A stretch of 64,000 nucleotides of DNA, from the NCBI RefSeq assembly GCF_900111035.1, contig NZ_FOFU01000002.1, forward strand, positions 310,001 to 374,000. The letters run 5' to 3'. Within the stretch, counting starts at the first letter, position 1; each line of letters starts with the position of its first letter. The notes beneath the pieces were generated by a model. That model was not told the origin of the DNA. It saw only the letters and a list, made by a program, of their open reading frames with translations, and ran no database searches. Both the position numbers and the translations under genes were made by a program. This stretch comes from Treponema bryantii (GTDB taxonomy: Bacteria > Spirochaetota > Spirochaetia > Treponematales > Treponemataceae). Below, in pieces: positions 8,041 through 17,100 of the stretch.

Positions 8041-8655
8041 TTAAATAAAGTTTGTCCATAGATGAGTTTCTTTTTCAGGGAGGCCAAACTGCTCTTTTCC
8101 GAGAGCTATGGACTTCATAAGGAAGCTCATATTACGGGCGAGAACACGGAGAGTCTGCATACCTTCTGCATCTTCAGCAGCTTCACCAGCGGCTCCTCCG
8201 TGAATATTGTTCCAGTACTGACTTGTAGCGATAGGCATTCCGCTTATTGTAAAGAACTTATTCAAAACATCAAAAGCAGCAGTAGTACCACCACGTCGTG
8301 CACAGATAAATCCGGCTCCAACCTTCATTGTCTTATCAAAATGGCTGCTATAGAAAAGACGCTGTAAAAAAGCCTGTACAGTAGCATTTGGAGCAGCATA
8401 ATAAACAGGTGTTCCTACTACCATTCCGTCAGCAGCTTCAAGTTTTTTGGCAAACTCATTAACTGCATCATCAAAAACACAATGTCCAAGCTCTCCACAT
8501 CTTCCGCAGGCGATACAACCGCGGATATCTTTATTTCCAATATTAAAAATCTCAGTTTCAATTCCCTGAGCCGCAAAAATCTTTTCCATCTCATGCAATC
8601 CAAGCAAAGTATTGCTGTCTGGACGTGGACTTCCATTTACCAAAAGAACTTTCAT
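8041..8655 (-). CDS. iron-sulfur flavoprotein / NADPH-dependent FMN reductase family
   Basis: This 204-residue protein opens with a flavodoxin-type phosphate loop (MKVLLVNGSPRPDSNT) and carries the compact cysteine motif Cys47-x2-Cys50-x2-Cys53-x5-Cys59, the 4Fe-4S ligand pattern of the Isf family. GTPVYYAAPNATVQAFLQR (about residue 121 on) is the FMN-binding segment. Such proteins are homodimeric electron carriers or reductases in anaerobes and often help remove oxygen or reactive species. AAGAGG lies upstream of the ATG. It stands alone on its strand between the racemase and the divergent FGE gene. The electron partner is unknown. Confidence 0.85.
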   Translation of the reverse strand: MKVLLVNGSPRPDSNTLLGLHEMEKIFAAQGIETEIFNIGNKDIRGCIACGRCGELGHCVFDDAVNEFAKKLEAADGMVVGTPVYYAAPNATVQAFLQRLFYSSHFDKTMKVGAGFICARRGGTTAAFDVLNKFFTISGMPIATSQYWNNIHGGAAGEAAEDAEGMQTLRVLARNMSFLMKSIALGKEQFGLPEKETHLWTNFI

Positions 8656-8764
8656 ATCAACCTCTTATAAAATAATATAATTATAAGATATTTTAAGGGA
8701 GGGCAGAAAACAAGAAGAATTCTCTATTAAAAAAGAACGTTTATGCTATTCCAGAGCCCAATCT

Positions 8765-8815
8765 AAAACGTTTATAAAGGATTTATTTCCTAAATTTCAG
8801 GATATGGTTTATAAT
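8765..8815 (+). promoter_or_regulatory. AACGTT palindromes and -10 element upstream of the FGE gene
   Basis: AAAACGTTTA at 8765-8774 and an AACGTT core at 8736-8741 are centred 31 bases apart, about three helical turns. A perfect TATAAT at 8810-8815 ends 7 bases before the ATG at 8823. No clear -35 element or Shine-Dalgarno sequence is seen. Confidence 0.4.
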
Positions 8816-8822
8816 ATTATTT

Positions 8823-9800
8823 ATGAAATGTATTAAATGTGGCACTATGCTTCCAGATGAAGCTCATTTTTGTTTTAATTGTGGATATCCTACAAGCGAT
8901 GTAAAGGTTTTACGCTCCTGTGAAGAATGCGGAAACACCCTCAGCACAATGGACAAATTCTGTTCGCGCTGTGGCGTTCCTGTAAAAGTTGTAAAAGAAG
9001 GTGATGGAGCAGCACAAACCTCAGAAAAGCCACGTGTAACTTTAGGAAAAAATCCAAAGATGATTTTGATTCCTGGAGGCCAGTTTGTAATGGGAGGAGG
9101 TTCTCACAACAGCCTCGTTACTCTTGTAAGTTATTATTTAAGTGAAGTACCAGTAACTCAGCAGCAGTATGCTAATGTAATGGGTAAAAACCCTTCAAAA
9201 CTTCAGGGTGAAAATCATCCGGTTGAAAGCGTAAACTGGTGTGAAGCAATCATCTATTGTAATATGCTCAGCAAACTTAATGGTCTTATGCCATGCTACA
9301 GTATTGGAACAACAACTGATTTAAGCGCTTTTGAAGCAACAAGCCCAGTATGGAAACGAATCAACTGTAACTTTACTGCAAACGGATACCGACTTCCAAC
9401 CGAAGCTGAATGGGAATATGCTGCCAGAGATGGAAAGACCTCTACCCCAAGTCCTTATGCAGGAAGCACAAATATAAATCAGGTTGCCTGGTACGGTGAA
9501 AACAGTGGAATTACAAGTCACGATGTTGCAACAAAAGATCCTAACGGATTAAAACTCTATGATATGTGCGGAAACGTTTCTGAATGGTGCTGGGACTATT
9601 ACGTACCAAATCTGCCTACAGGCGCACAAACTAATCCACATGGTCCAAGTACAGGTGATATGCATGTAAAACGAGGAGGAAGCTGGCTCGATGATCCTCA
9701 GCAGTGTACAGTTTTCTATCGTAGTGGAAGTGCACCAAACGGAAAGAGCAGCAGCCTTGGATTCAGAGTTTGCTGCAGTGCCCTTGGCGATACAATGTAA
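8823..9800 (+). CDS. double zinc-ribbon, formylglycine-generating-enzyme (SUMF1) domain protein
   Basis: The 325-residue protein starts with two zinc ribbons: CIKCG...CFNCG (residues 4-21) and CEECG...CSRCG (about 33-51). A short linker leads to a C-type-lectin-like FGE-sulfatase domain (about residues 78-322) marked by IPGGQFVMGG, YRLPTEAEWEYAAR, DMCGNVSEWCWD and RGGSW...GFRVC. FGE-domain proteins include the sulfatase-activating oxidase, but most bacterial copies are non-catalytic binding or signalling domains. I infer an adaptor because of the zinc ribbons and because a STAS antagonist gene follows 36 bases downstream. No signal peptide is present, so it is cytoplasmic. A TATAAT 7 bases before the ATG suggests a leaderless mRNA. 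Confidence 0.82.
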   Translation: MKCIKCGTMLPDEAHFCFNCGYPTSDVKVLRSCEECGNTLSTMDKFCSRCGVPVKVVKEGDGAAQTSEKPRVTLGKNPKMILIPGGQFVMGGGSHNSLVTLVSYYLSEVPVTQQQYANVMGKNPSKLQGENHPVESVNWCEAIIYCNMLSKLNGLMPCYSIGTTTDLSAFEATSPVWKRINCNFTANGYRLPTEAEWEYAARDGKTSTPSPYAGSTNINQVAWYGENSGITSHDVATKDPNGLKLYDMCGNVSEWCWDYYVPNLPTGAQTNPHGPSTGDMHVKRGGSWLDDPQQCTVFYRSGSAPNGKSSSLGFRVCCSALGDTM

Positions 9801-9836
9801 CTTGCAAAATAAATAAAATGGTGAGAAAATAGCAAT

Positions 9837-10136
9837 ATGACAATTACAGAAAATAAATCATCAAATTCTCTCGAACTCGTAATCAGCGGCCGCCTTGATA
9901 CAGGTACAGCCCCAGAACTTGAAGCAAAGCTTAAACAGATTGATAAAGATACTCAGACCTTGTATCTGAATCTTCAGAATATTCAGTATATTTCCAGTGC
10001 AGGACTTCGTGTTGTTCTTCTGGCACACAAACTTATGCTTCCAACTGGTGGAAAGATGATTATCCGTTCACCGTCTGCATTCACAAAACAGGTACTCGAA
10101 GCAACTGGAATGGACAGCATTCTTACTGTCGAATAA
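9837..10136 (+). CDS. STAS-domain anti-sigma factor antagonist (RsbV/SpoIIAA type)
   Basis: This is a 99-residue single STAS domain. YISSAGLRVVLLAHK (residues 51-65) contains the switch serine, Ser54 by alignment with RsbV. Phosphorylation of that serine by an RsbW/SpoIIAB-like kinase normally keeps the protein inactive, and a PP2C phosphatase reverses this. Both partner types are encoded next door on the opposite strand (10123-12143), although the kinase gene carries a stop codon. GGTGAG precedes the ATG. It is probably cotranscribed with the FGE gene. The 3' end overlaps the extended reading frame of the broken kinase by 14 bases. Confidence 0.88.
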   Translation: MTITENKSSNSLELVISGRLDTGTAPELEAKLKQIDKDTQTLYLNLQNIQYISSAGLRVVLLAHKLMLPTGGKMIIRSPSAFTKQVLEATGMDSILTVE

Positions 10137-10536
10137 TACATTTTTTTATTGTTAATTTATTTTTCCCGTCAATAAATTCGTATTCAACCGAATCCATAAA
10201 TTTCTTTGTAAGGAAAATTCCAAGCCCGCCAATTTACCGTTCATCTGCACTTAAGGTCAGATCCGGGTCTGGCCGTGCAAGCGGATTAAACGGCTTTCCA
10301 CCATCACAAAAAACAACTTTAAGAATGCCAGTTCCAACCCCATCTACGGCAAAATCACAACAGATTTCAGCTTCTTCAGCCCCTGAATAATGTGCAATAT
10401 TTACAAAAATCTCTTCCACCGCTAAATCAATTTGATTCAGAATCATTTCATCACAATCAGAAGGAATTTGAGAATGAATAAAATCATTTACAGCCTGCAT
10501 ACTCTCATCTGCAGCTTTTATTATAATTTGCTTCAT
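10123..10536 (-). pseudogene. RsbW/SpoIIAB-like serine kinase (anti-sigma factor), interrupted by one in-frame TAA
   Basis: The first 100 codons (10536 to 10237) encode a HATPase domain: N-box EEIFVNIAHYSG (Asn46) and G1-box FCDGGKPFNP (Asp78), ending PDLTLSADER. A TAA follows at 10236-10234. In the same frame the sequence resumes at once with IGGLGIFLTKKFMDSVEYEF and runs to a stop at 10123-10125, which is exactly the missing ATP-lid/G2 region of this family. The total is 137 codons, the usual length. One base change from GAA or CAA would explain the stop. Without the lid, ATP binding should fail, so this is probably a recent pseudogene, a sequencing error, or much less likely a readthrough product. 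Its ATG overlaps the end of the phosphatase gene (ATGA, 4 bases), so the two are translationally coupled. Confidence 0.75.
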
Positions 10537-12143
10537 TCCACCCCCTGAAATAAAAGTTCAAGCATTGTAATATCATCAAATTGAGGTGCAGTTTTTACAA
10601 AAGCATCAATATCACTGCGAACAAATTCAAGCACCTCTCGAGGAGTTTTATTTCCAGCAGATTTCATAACTTCAAGCAGACGGTTTTCTCCATAAAGCTC
10701 ATTTTCTGAATTAGTTGCCTCAGTAACACCGTCAGTATAAATAAAGAGCCGGTCACCTTTTGCAAGAGTTGTAGAGTGCGTTGTATAAGGAATACCATCC
10801 ATCCCGGCAAGCATTAAATTAGGTTTAGTTGTAAGATATTTTATTTCACCATTCTGCATAATCAGAGGTGCATTATGGCCTGCATTTGCAAATTTGAGTT
10901 CACCAGTTGAAAGAGTCAGAATACCCATCCAGCAGGTAACAAACAATCCGCTCTCATTTCCTTCACATAAGATTGTATTCACATGTTCAAAGATTTTGGC
11001 AGGATTAAACTCGTGCGCCGCAGTATCCTTCAGAAGCGTTTTTGTAATAACCATAAACAGAGCCGCAGGAACACCTTTACCACTTACATCACCAACAACA
11101 ACCGCAAAATGGTCATCATCAATCATATAGAAATCATAAAAATCACCGCCAACTTCCTTAGCAGGCTCCATTGAAGCAAAAAGCTCAAGTTCTTTGTGAT
11201 TATCATAAGGCGGGAACACACGCGGAAGCATTTCGGCCTGAATCTGCTTAGCAACATTCAGTTCAGCTCCAAGGCGTTCCTTTTCTGCAGTAGCAACAGT
11301 AAGGTCTTCAATAAACTGATTCAAATCCTTACTCATCTTTTTTACAGATTTTGCAAGAATACTGATTTCATTATGACCGTGGATTTTTTCCAGAAGTCCC
11401 GTTAATTCACCGTGATGTTCTGCTAAATGACTGGTTTCGTATGTTACAAAAAGAATAGGACGAATAATTCCCAGATAAAGGAATAGCGCATAAAGAGCAA
11501 TAAAGAGAGCAGTAAGAACCAGCGCCCAGATTATGATAGATTGAAGAAAGCGCTTTTTGTACGCTTTGATTTCATGCATCGGCTTTACGACACTGACAAT
11601 CGCACACGGTTTTCCTGCAGAATCAAAAAGAGGAACAGCACTAGTAACATGGCCGCCTCCTTTTTTATAAGAGAACATACTATAATTATTACCCTGTTCA
11701 ATTACACTTCGCAACTTACTTATATAAAACTCGTCTTTCTTTTCAAGAGACTGAACATAACCGAGTTCAATTATTTTACTGTTCAATTCCTTGCTGTTTA
11801 CAGTATCAAAAACATAAGTCCGTGATTTGAAATCTGTAGCAACAGTCGTAACATAAACATATACAAGTTCTGAGGCTTCTGTAATATCAATCAGACGCTG
11901 ATTAGTCTCTTCCCATTCAGCATCTGGACCGTCATTAAGCCAGTATTCAAGTTTGCTGCCATCTATGTAAGTTGCAGCTGTCTGAGCAAATTGTTCTGTT
12001 ACAGTTCCGTAAATAATTTCCAGTTCCCGCTTAAATTCCCTGTAACCATTGTAACTGTTTACGAGACACATAAAGGCACCAAAAATTACCGCGCCAAAAA
12101 TCAGTTCAAGGCCAAGTACAGAAATGCGAAACTTTTTTTTCAT
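10533..12143 (-). CDS. membrane PP2C/SpoIIE-type phosphatase with HAMP domain (RsbU-like)
   Basis: The protein has 536 residues. A transmembrane helix at about 8-28, an extracytoplasmic sensor region to about 195, and a second helix at about 203-225 are followed by HAMP (about 226-280), a coiled-coil linker and a SpoIIE/PP2C domain (about 310-533). The phosphatase motifs are VGGDFYDFYMIDDDHFAVVVGDVSGKG, with the metal-binding Asp residues, and a late FIYTDGVTEA. It would dephosphorylate a STAS antagonist in response to an external or envelope signal; the STAS gene at 9837 is the obvious partner. GAGG precedes the start. The kinase gene overlaps its stop by 4 bases. The ligand is unknown. Confidence 0.88.
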   Translation of the reverse strand: MKKKFRISVLGLELIFGAVIFGAFMCLVNSYNGYREFKRELEIIYGTVTEQFAQTAATYIDGSKLEYWLNDGPDAEWEETNQRLIDITEASELVYVYVTTVATDFKSRTYVFDTVNSKELNSKIIELGYVQSLEKKDEFYISKLRSVIEQGNNYSMFSYKKGGGHVTSAVPLFDSAGKPCAIVSVVKPMHEIKAYKKRFLQSIIIWALVLTALFIALYALFLYLGIIRPILFVTYETSHLAEHHGELTGLLEKIHGHNEISILAKSVKKMSKDLNQFIEDLTVATAEKERLGAELNVAKQIQAEMLPRVFPPYDNHKELELFASMEPAKEVGGDFYDFYMIDDDHFAVVVGDVSGKGVPAALFMVITKTLLKDTAAHEFNPAKIFEHVNTILCEGNESGLFVTCWMGILTLSTGELKFANAGHNAPLIMQNGEIKYLTTKPNLMLAGMDGIPYTTHSTTLAKGDRLFIYTDGVTEATNSENELYGENRLLEVMKSAGNKTPREVLEFVRSDIDAFVKTAPQFDDITMLELLFQGVE

Positions 12144-12193
12144 CAGAAATACCTCAATAAAAATTATACATCATAATTGAGGAAAGAGAAAAA

Positions 12194-12925
12194 TTATTTT
12201 TGATAGATATTAAGATGTTCCTGAATACGATTTTTTACAAGCTCAGCAATTTCAGTAGTAGACATTCCATCATATTCTTCCGGGGCAATTGGTTTAAGAT
12301 AGTGAACCTGAATAGGATTAGTTGTTTTAAAGCCTTTATCAAAAATCTTGAAAGAATCAACAATAGCAACAGGAAGGATTGGACAGTGAGCTCTCTGAGG
12401 ACTTTTAAAACTGCCTGCCATAAATTCGCCAAGCTTTCCATCCTGTTTCTCATAGCCGCCCTCAGGAAAAACCATGTAGTTTAAGCCCGCTTTCAGGTCC
12501 TTTGTAATTTCGCTGTAAGCCTTTACAACAGAATGAGTATTTCGTTTTAAAAGTCTCTGCGATTTTATAAGCCTGCAAACCTCACGAATAAAAGGCCGGT
12601 GAGTAACGCTATCATCCAGAATAACCCCAACCTTCCTTGGAAATGTATACCAGATTGCAAGTGGATCAAATTTTTCCTGATGATTTGAACAGATATAAAA
12701 ACCGTCTTTTTCCGGAATATTTTCAAGCCCGTATGGAACTACCTTAAGTCTGGACTCTTCAATGGCAAACGTGATCATCTTTAGACAATAGGCATACATT
12801 TCATCTTCCGTATATTTACTCTGATGAAACGCCATATACACCATTTTCGGATAGTAGACTACGATTTTGAAAAAATTACTTGAAATTGCCTTAAACAATA
12901 TTGAAATGCCACGTTTTTTATTCAT
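12194..12925 (-). CDS. lysophospholipid acyltransferase (PlsC-like)
   Basis: This 243-residue protein has the acyltransferase motif I NHQEKFDPL (HX4D, about residues 80-88) and motif III FPEGGYEKQDG (about 152-162), separated by about 70 residues as in PlsC/AGPAT enzymes that acylate lysophosphatidate or related lipids at the cytoplasmic membrane face. A hydrophobic N-terminal stretch (ISILFKAISSNFFKIVVYY) probably anchors it. No clear Shine-Dalgarno sequence precedes the ATG at 12925, so a start further in remains possible. It lies 50 bases downstream of the phosphatase promoter region on the same strand. Which lipid it acylates cannot be told. Confidence 0.83.
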   Translation of the reverse strand: MNKKRGISILFKAISSNFFKIVVYYPKMVYMAFHQSKYTEDEMYAYCLKMITFAIEESRLKVVPYGLENIPEKDGFYICSNHQEKFDPLAIWYTFPRKVGVILDDSVTHRPFIREVCRLIKSQRLLKRNTHSVVKAYSEITKDLKAGLNYMVFPEGGYEKQDGKLGEFMAGSFKSPQRAHCPILPVAIVDSFKIFDKGFKTTNPIQVHYLKPIAPEEYDGMSTTEIAELVKNRIQEHLNIYQK

Positions 12926-13041
12926 AATCAGCCAAGTAAGTCAATAATAACATTATTTAAAATGATGTTCAAATAGTTGAGAATATCATAATGAAAAAGA
13001 AACAATTACAGTTGAAACCTAAAATATTTCTGCTGCAATTA

Positions 13042-14112
13042 TTAATTGCATCTTATGTTTTCAATAAAGATAGATTCCATATTTTCTGTAACTGGAATAA
13101 ATATAGAATCGTTTTCAATAATATTACATATTACAGATTGTGCAGGATGACCAAATATATTGCCGTTTCCAAAGGAGACCGGAAGAACAAATCTTTGTTG
13201 GTTTGCTTTTAAAAATGAGAAATCAAAACTATGTCGGCTTCCATGATGAGGAACCTGAATTGTACCTGTTTTCTCTCTTATTTCTTTATCATACATGATA
13301 TTGACAACTTCAGATAAGTTGCCATCACCAGTATAAATACAGCCTGGTTTGAATAAAGGTAAAATATCATAGCCCCAGAAAAAATTATTATTGCAAATTG
13401 TTAGGTACTCTTTTTTATCTTTTACTGGACCTGAATACACAAATAATGAGTTTAAATTGATCTTATCTGGCAAATTATAATAGGCTTGCTTTATTTTATC
13501 TTTGTTTTTTATACAATAATCAATATCTTTTAATGAGTCATAATCAAGTTGAAGAGATCCTAATTCTTTTTTTAATAATTCTAATCTGGATACCCTTTCC
13601 TTATTATATGGAATATATATCCAGTCATCATTTATTGTAATTCTGGTATCACTCATGATTTCCTGTTTATTAATCAAATCATCTATCATAATTGAACCAT
13701 CTGTCGAAGGAATATCCCCCTTATTATTTTCAATATCAGGTTTTACATAAATAATGGCTGTATCACTTCCAAAAAAAGTTTCTGGAGAAGTGAGTAAATC
13801 ATACGAATCATTTTGATCTTGTGCCTTATAAACATTTTGAAGAATAATTTTTTTATCATCATGAATTAAAGGAAGAATACATCTCTTAATTGGAAAGTTT
13901 TCATGTAAAGTTTGTATAAAATTTACATGATCACTATCAAAATGAGAAATAAATAAAATATCTATTTTTTCTTCAGGTTCAAAACTATTTTTAACTAATC
14001 GTTCAGCATTTGAAGATTTTGTTAATTCTCCACAATCATAAACAACATTAAAATTTTCAAATCGCTCTGAATAAAAAGCACCTTGACCAATGGGATGAAA
14101 TACTCTTAACAT
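13042..14112 (-). CDS. orphan metallo-beta-lactamase-fold hydrolase (ComEC C-terminal-like)
   Basis: This 356-residue protein has the MBL metal-binding motif SHFDSDHVN (His57, Asp59, Asp61, His62), an upstream VVYDCG strand, a late CIYTGDGN metal Asp and VPHHGSRHSF, the His motif seen in the MBL domain of ComEC/Rec2 and its stand-alone relatives. There is no membrane segment, so it is not a DNA channel; stand-alone members are uncharacterised nucleases or hydrolases. Base composition is markedly AT-richer than the neighbours on either side (many AAA, AAT and TTA codons), which may indicate transfer. AAAGGA lies upstream of the ATG. A strong hairpin separates it from the giant gene's end. Confidence 0.72.
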   Translation of the reverse strand: MLRVFHPIGQGAFYSERFENFNVVYDCGELTKSSNAERLVKNSFEPEEKIDILFISHFDSDHVNFIQTLHENFPIKRCILPLIHDDKKIILQNVYKAQDQNDSYDLLTSPETFFGSDTAIIYVKPDIENNKGDIPSTDGSIMIDDLINKQEIMSDTRITINDDWIYIPYNKERVSRLELLKKELGSLQLDYDSLKDIDYCIKNKDKIKQAYYNLPDKINLNSLFVYSGPVKDKKEYLTICNNNFFWGYDILPLFKPGCIYTGDGNLSEVVNIMYDKEIREKTGTIQVPHHGSRHSFDFSFLKANQQRFVLPVSFGNGNIFGHPAQSVICNIIENDSIFIPVTENMESIFIENIRCN

Positions 14113-14134
14113 TTTTTCCTTTTCTTCAGTTTTT

Positions 14135-14170
14135 AAGGAGACAAAACGCAGACTTGCGGTTTGTCTCCTT
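14135..14170. terminator. strong hairpin downstream of the 4,100-residue gene
   Basis: AAGGAGACAAAACGCA pairs with TGCGGTTTGTCTCCTT (15 of 16 positions) around a GACT loop. It lies between the stop of the giant gene at 14185 and the start of the MBL gene at 14112. There is no clear U-tract on the minus strand, so a transcript-end stabiliser is as likely as an intrinsic terminator. Confidence 0.6.
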
Positions 14171-14184
14171 ATGTTTTAACCAGA

Positions 14185-17100
14185 CTAACGTAACTGTGCA
14201 GTTTCAAGACATGAACCGGTACTTGTAGAAATCTGATAGCCTAAAATACCATTCGATGTTCCGTTACCATAAGTTTTACTCCAGTTTACAGATTGGTAAC
14301 CATTTAAAGTATTGGAAATCGAACTATTCTTTATTTGTCCATTAATTTTAGAATCTTTAAGTACCCCATTATTCTTCCATACTCCAACATTTACCTTATC
14401 TTCTCGATTAGTTGTCATTCGGCTTGGTGAAGGAACAACTGTTACTTCCCATGCACCTGTAAATCTTTCATTTGAATCTGCACCAGCAGGAGCCTGATTA
14501 AAGGTAGCTGTAGCATCAGACACTGTAGGATCTACCAGGTATGCATACTTTGGCATTTTGATTGCAGAAGTATAGTAACCGATGTATGGAATTGCATGAC
14601 CTTTAGAGTTCACTGCGACATCCAGAGTCAAGTGTTCACCAACTGCACCAGATGCATCAACTGTACAAGTAGATGCAGTACTTGATGGAGATTCAAGATA
14701 AGCATACTTTACATCTCCATTACCAGCATAAGCGGCAATATGAAGATGATTGTCCTTATCTGCCACAATATGACAATATTCTCCACCTTCTGCAAAAATT
14801 GTTTGTGGCTCAGTCCAGTTTTTAGCAGTTGCATCTCCCTTAAGAGACTCCCAAGCTGTAATAGGATCAGTAATAGAACTGAATTTACAGCAGTTATCTT
14901 CGGCATCATACCAAACTACACAGACAACGTCTTTTCCATTGCTCTTAACAACTGCAACATCGACATACTGACCAGCACCTCTACCAGATATACCAGGCAC
15001 ATTTTCTCTTGAATAAACATTGTTAGCATATCCAGATATAAATGAAGCACCAGATTTACCGTTTGCAATTACCTGACAATTAGTTGTTGCATAGTATGAA
15101 GGAGCACCAGCTTGATATGTATCATTAAAACCACCGGTATTTCCTGTTGTAGCACCAGAGAATGTACCTGCCCTGAATCTTATCTGATTTGTAAGAGCAT
15201 CATAGTAAACTAAATACAGGTTTGTATTTGTTCCAGTTACAGTTGAAGCAAACTCCGGAGAAAGATAACGATATTTCATAAGAGAATAGGCAAATGTTCC
15301 ATCTCCTGTCTTAAGCGCATTTTCTTCCAAGCGAAGAGCATGGAAATCATTCACTGTACCTGCTGCATCATTTAATGTACCCGCTGTACTATGTAGACCT
15401 CCACCCCAGCGACTTGTATAGAGATCCCATTTATCAACGGAACCACTGCTATTTGTATCACCACCAGAACAAACAGAATATGTATAACCTAAATCATCTA
15501 CATGGAATCCAACACAAGGGCCTGCAAAAGTATCCCAGTCTCCTGCCCAATAAATTGATGAGTAATTATCATTATAACCATCAATTATTTCAGAATAGTC
15601 TTCATATCGATTATTTCTCCATCGTTGTGCTTGATAATGGAATGACTTTGGATTTCCACCCATACTGAAATACAAACCACCATTTGCAAAAGCATAATTA
15701 AGCATTCCAGTTGTCTGGTTTATTTTCATATTGATACCTGTTGTAAGACCATTTATTGGCACTGCAGCACTATCATTGAATTCCCAGACATCAAATTCTA
15801 CATCATCAGTAAGAATGTTGTTTGTGTCGCCATTTCCCTGGCGGTTGTACCAGTTTGCATAAGCATCACCAGTTTCACTAGCTGTTCCCTTGGCATCATT
15901 TTCGTTAATGTTATTCATTACAGGTATACCATTAACCGTAAGATCCAATTTTCCAGTTGAAAGCCTTGCAACATTAAAGCCAAGTTGTCCATTTGTACTA
16001 TTATCAATTTTCAAGGAATCAGTTGCGTTACCAACAGTAAAGGTATTACTTCCACTTACGATAGTTGCGCTACCATTAATATTGAAACCGTACAAAATAA
16101 CATCTTCTGAAGTATCTGTAGTAAGTGTTATACTAGAATCTATATTTGAAACGATAGACTGTACTGGATAGTGTCCTAATGCAGTTCTGTTATAAACAGA
16201 TGGATTTGTAGTCTTATGCTTTGAAAGTCTTGTTTTAACCGTAGTAATATACGGTACAATATCCATCTTGTAGTAATAGGTCATGTTATCTTCACAGTCA
16301 GACTTTTTGTATACAATAGTACTGCCTGGAGTTGATGAAGAGACCTTTGTGTTACAATAGAAATCTGTATAATAAGTTGTAAGAGCATTCGGCTGCTTCT
16401 TTGCATTACTCCATACATCAACCTCTTTAAGAGCTGTTTGTTTTGTATTTGTATCAACTGTATGAGTAGATTCTCTTGAACCTCGTGCATCTACAGCCCA
16501 AACAATAACTTTCTGATCAAGTTCAGTTTTATTTGTTCGTTCTGCTGTATCTACTGTGAGAGTCCATTTAGCAAGGTGACCGTCACTATTACAATAAATA
16601 TCCTCTACAGAGAAGCCCCATCCATCGGCAAAAGCTCTTGATGTCCATGTACCGTTGGTATATGTAGAAGCTAACTTTTCTGTATCAAGTTTTGTATGGT
16701 TATCCATTTGAACATAAAGTTGATTAAGTTTTATATCGTCAAATGCATAACCTTCAATCTTAATCTTACCAGAAACTTTAGGGTCATCACCTAGTTTAGT
16801 TTTTCCAGTTCCTACTTCTGTATTCTTAATAGCATCGGTAAGTTCTTTTTCAAGTTCAATATGACCTTCTGCAATTAATTTGTTGTCACTGTCTTTTGTC
16901 CAACCTACAGAGTTTTCTGTCTTTGAATTCCAGTAGAATGGACGAATCTTTACTTCTGGAGCTTTTACATCGGTATAATTATTCTGAAGAGCAATCTGCA
17001 TTTCACAGCTGAGTTTTGTGTCACCTTCTGTGCTGTCAGAAATTACAATATCGAACCATGTTGGAGCATTTGATGTAGAATTATCCAAAGCTCCAAGTAT

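Noticed and set aside
12991-13212. 73-residue plus-strand open frame
   Set aside because: Mostly antisense to the MBL gene's 3' end; no motif and no ribosome site.
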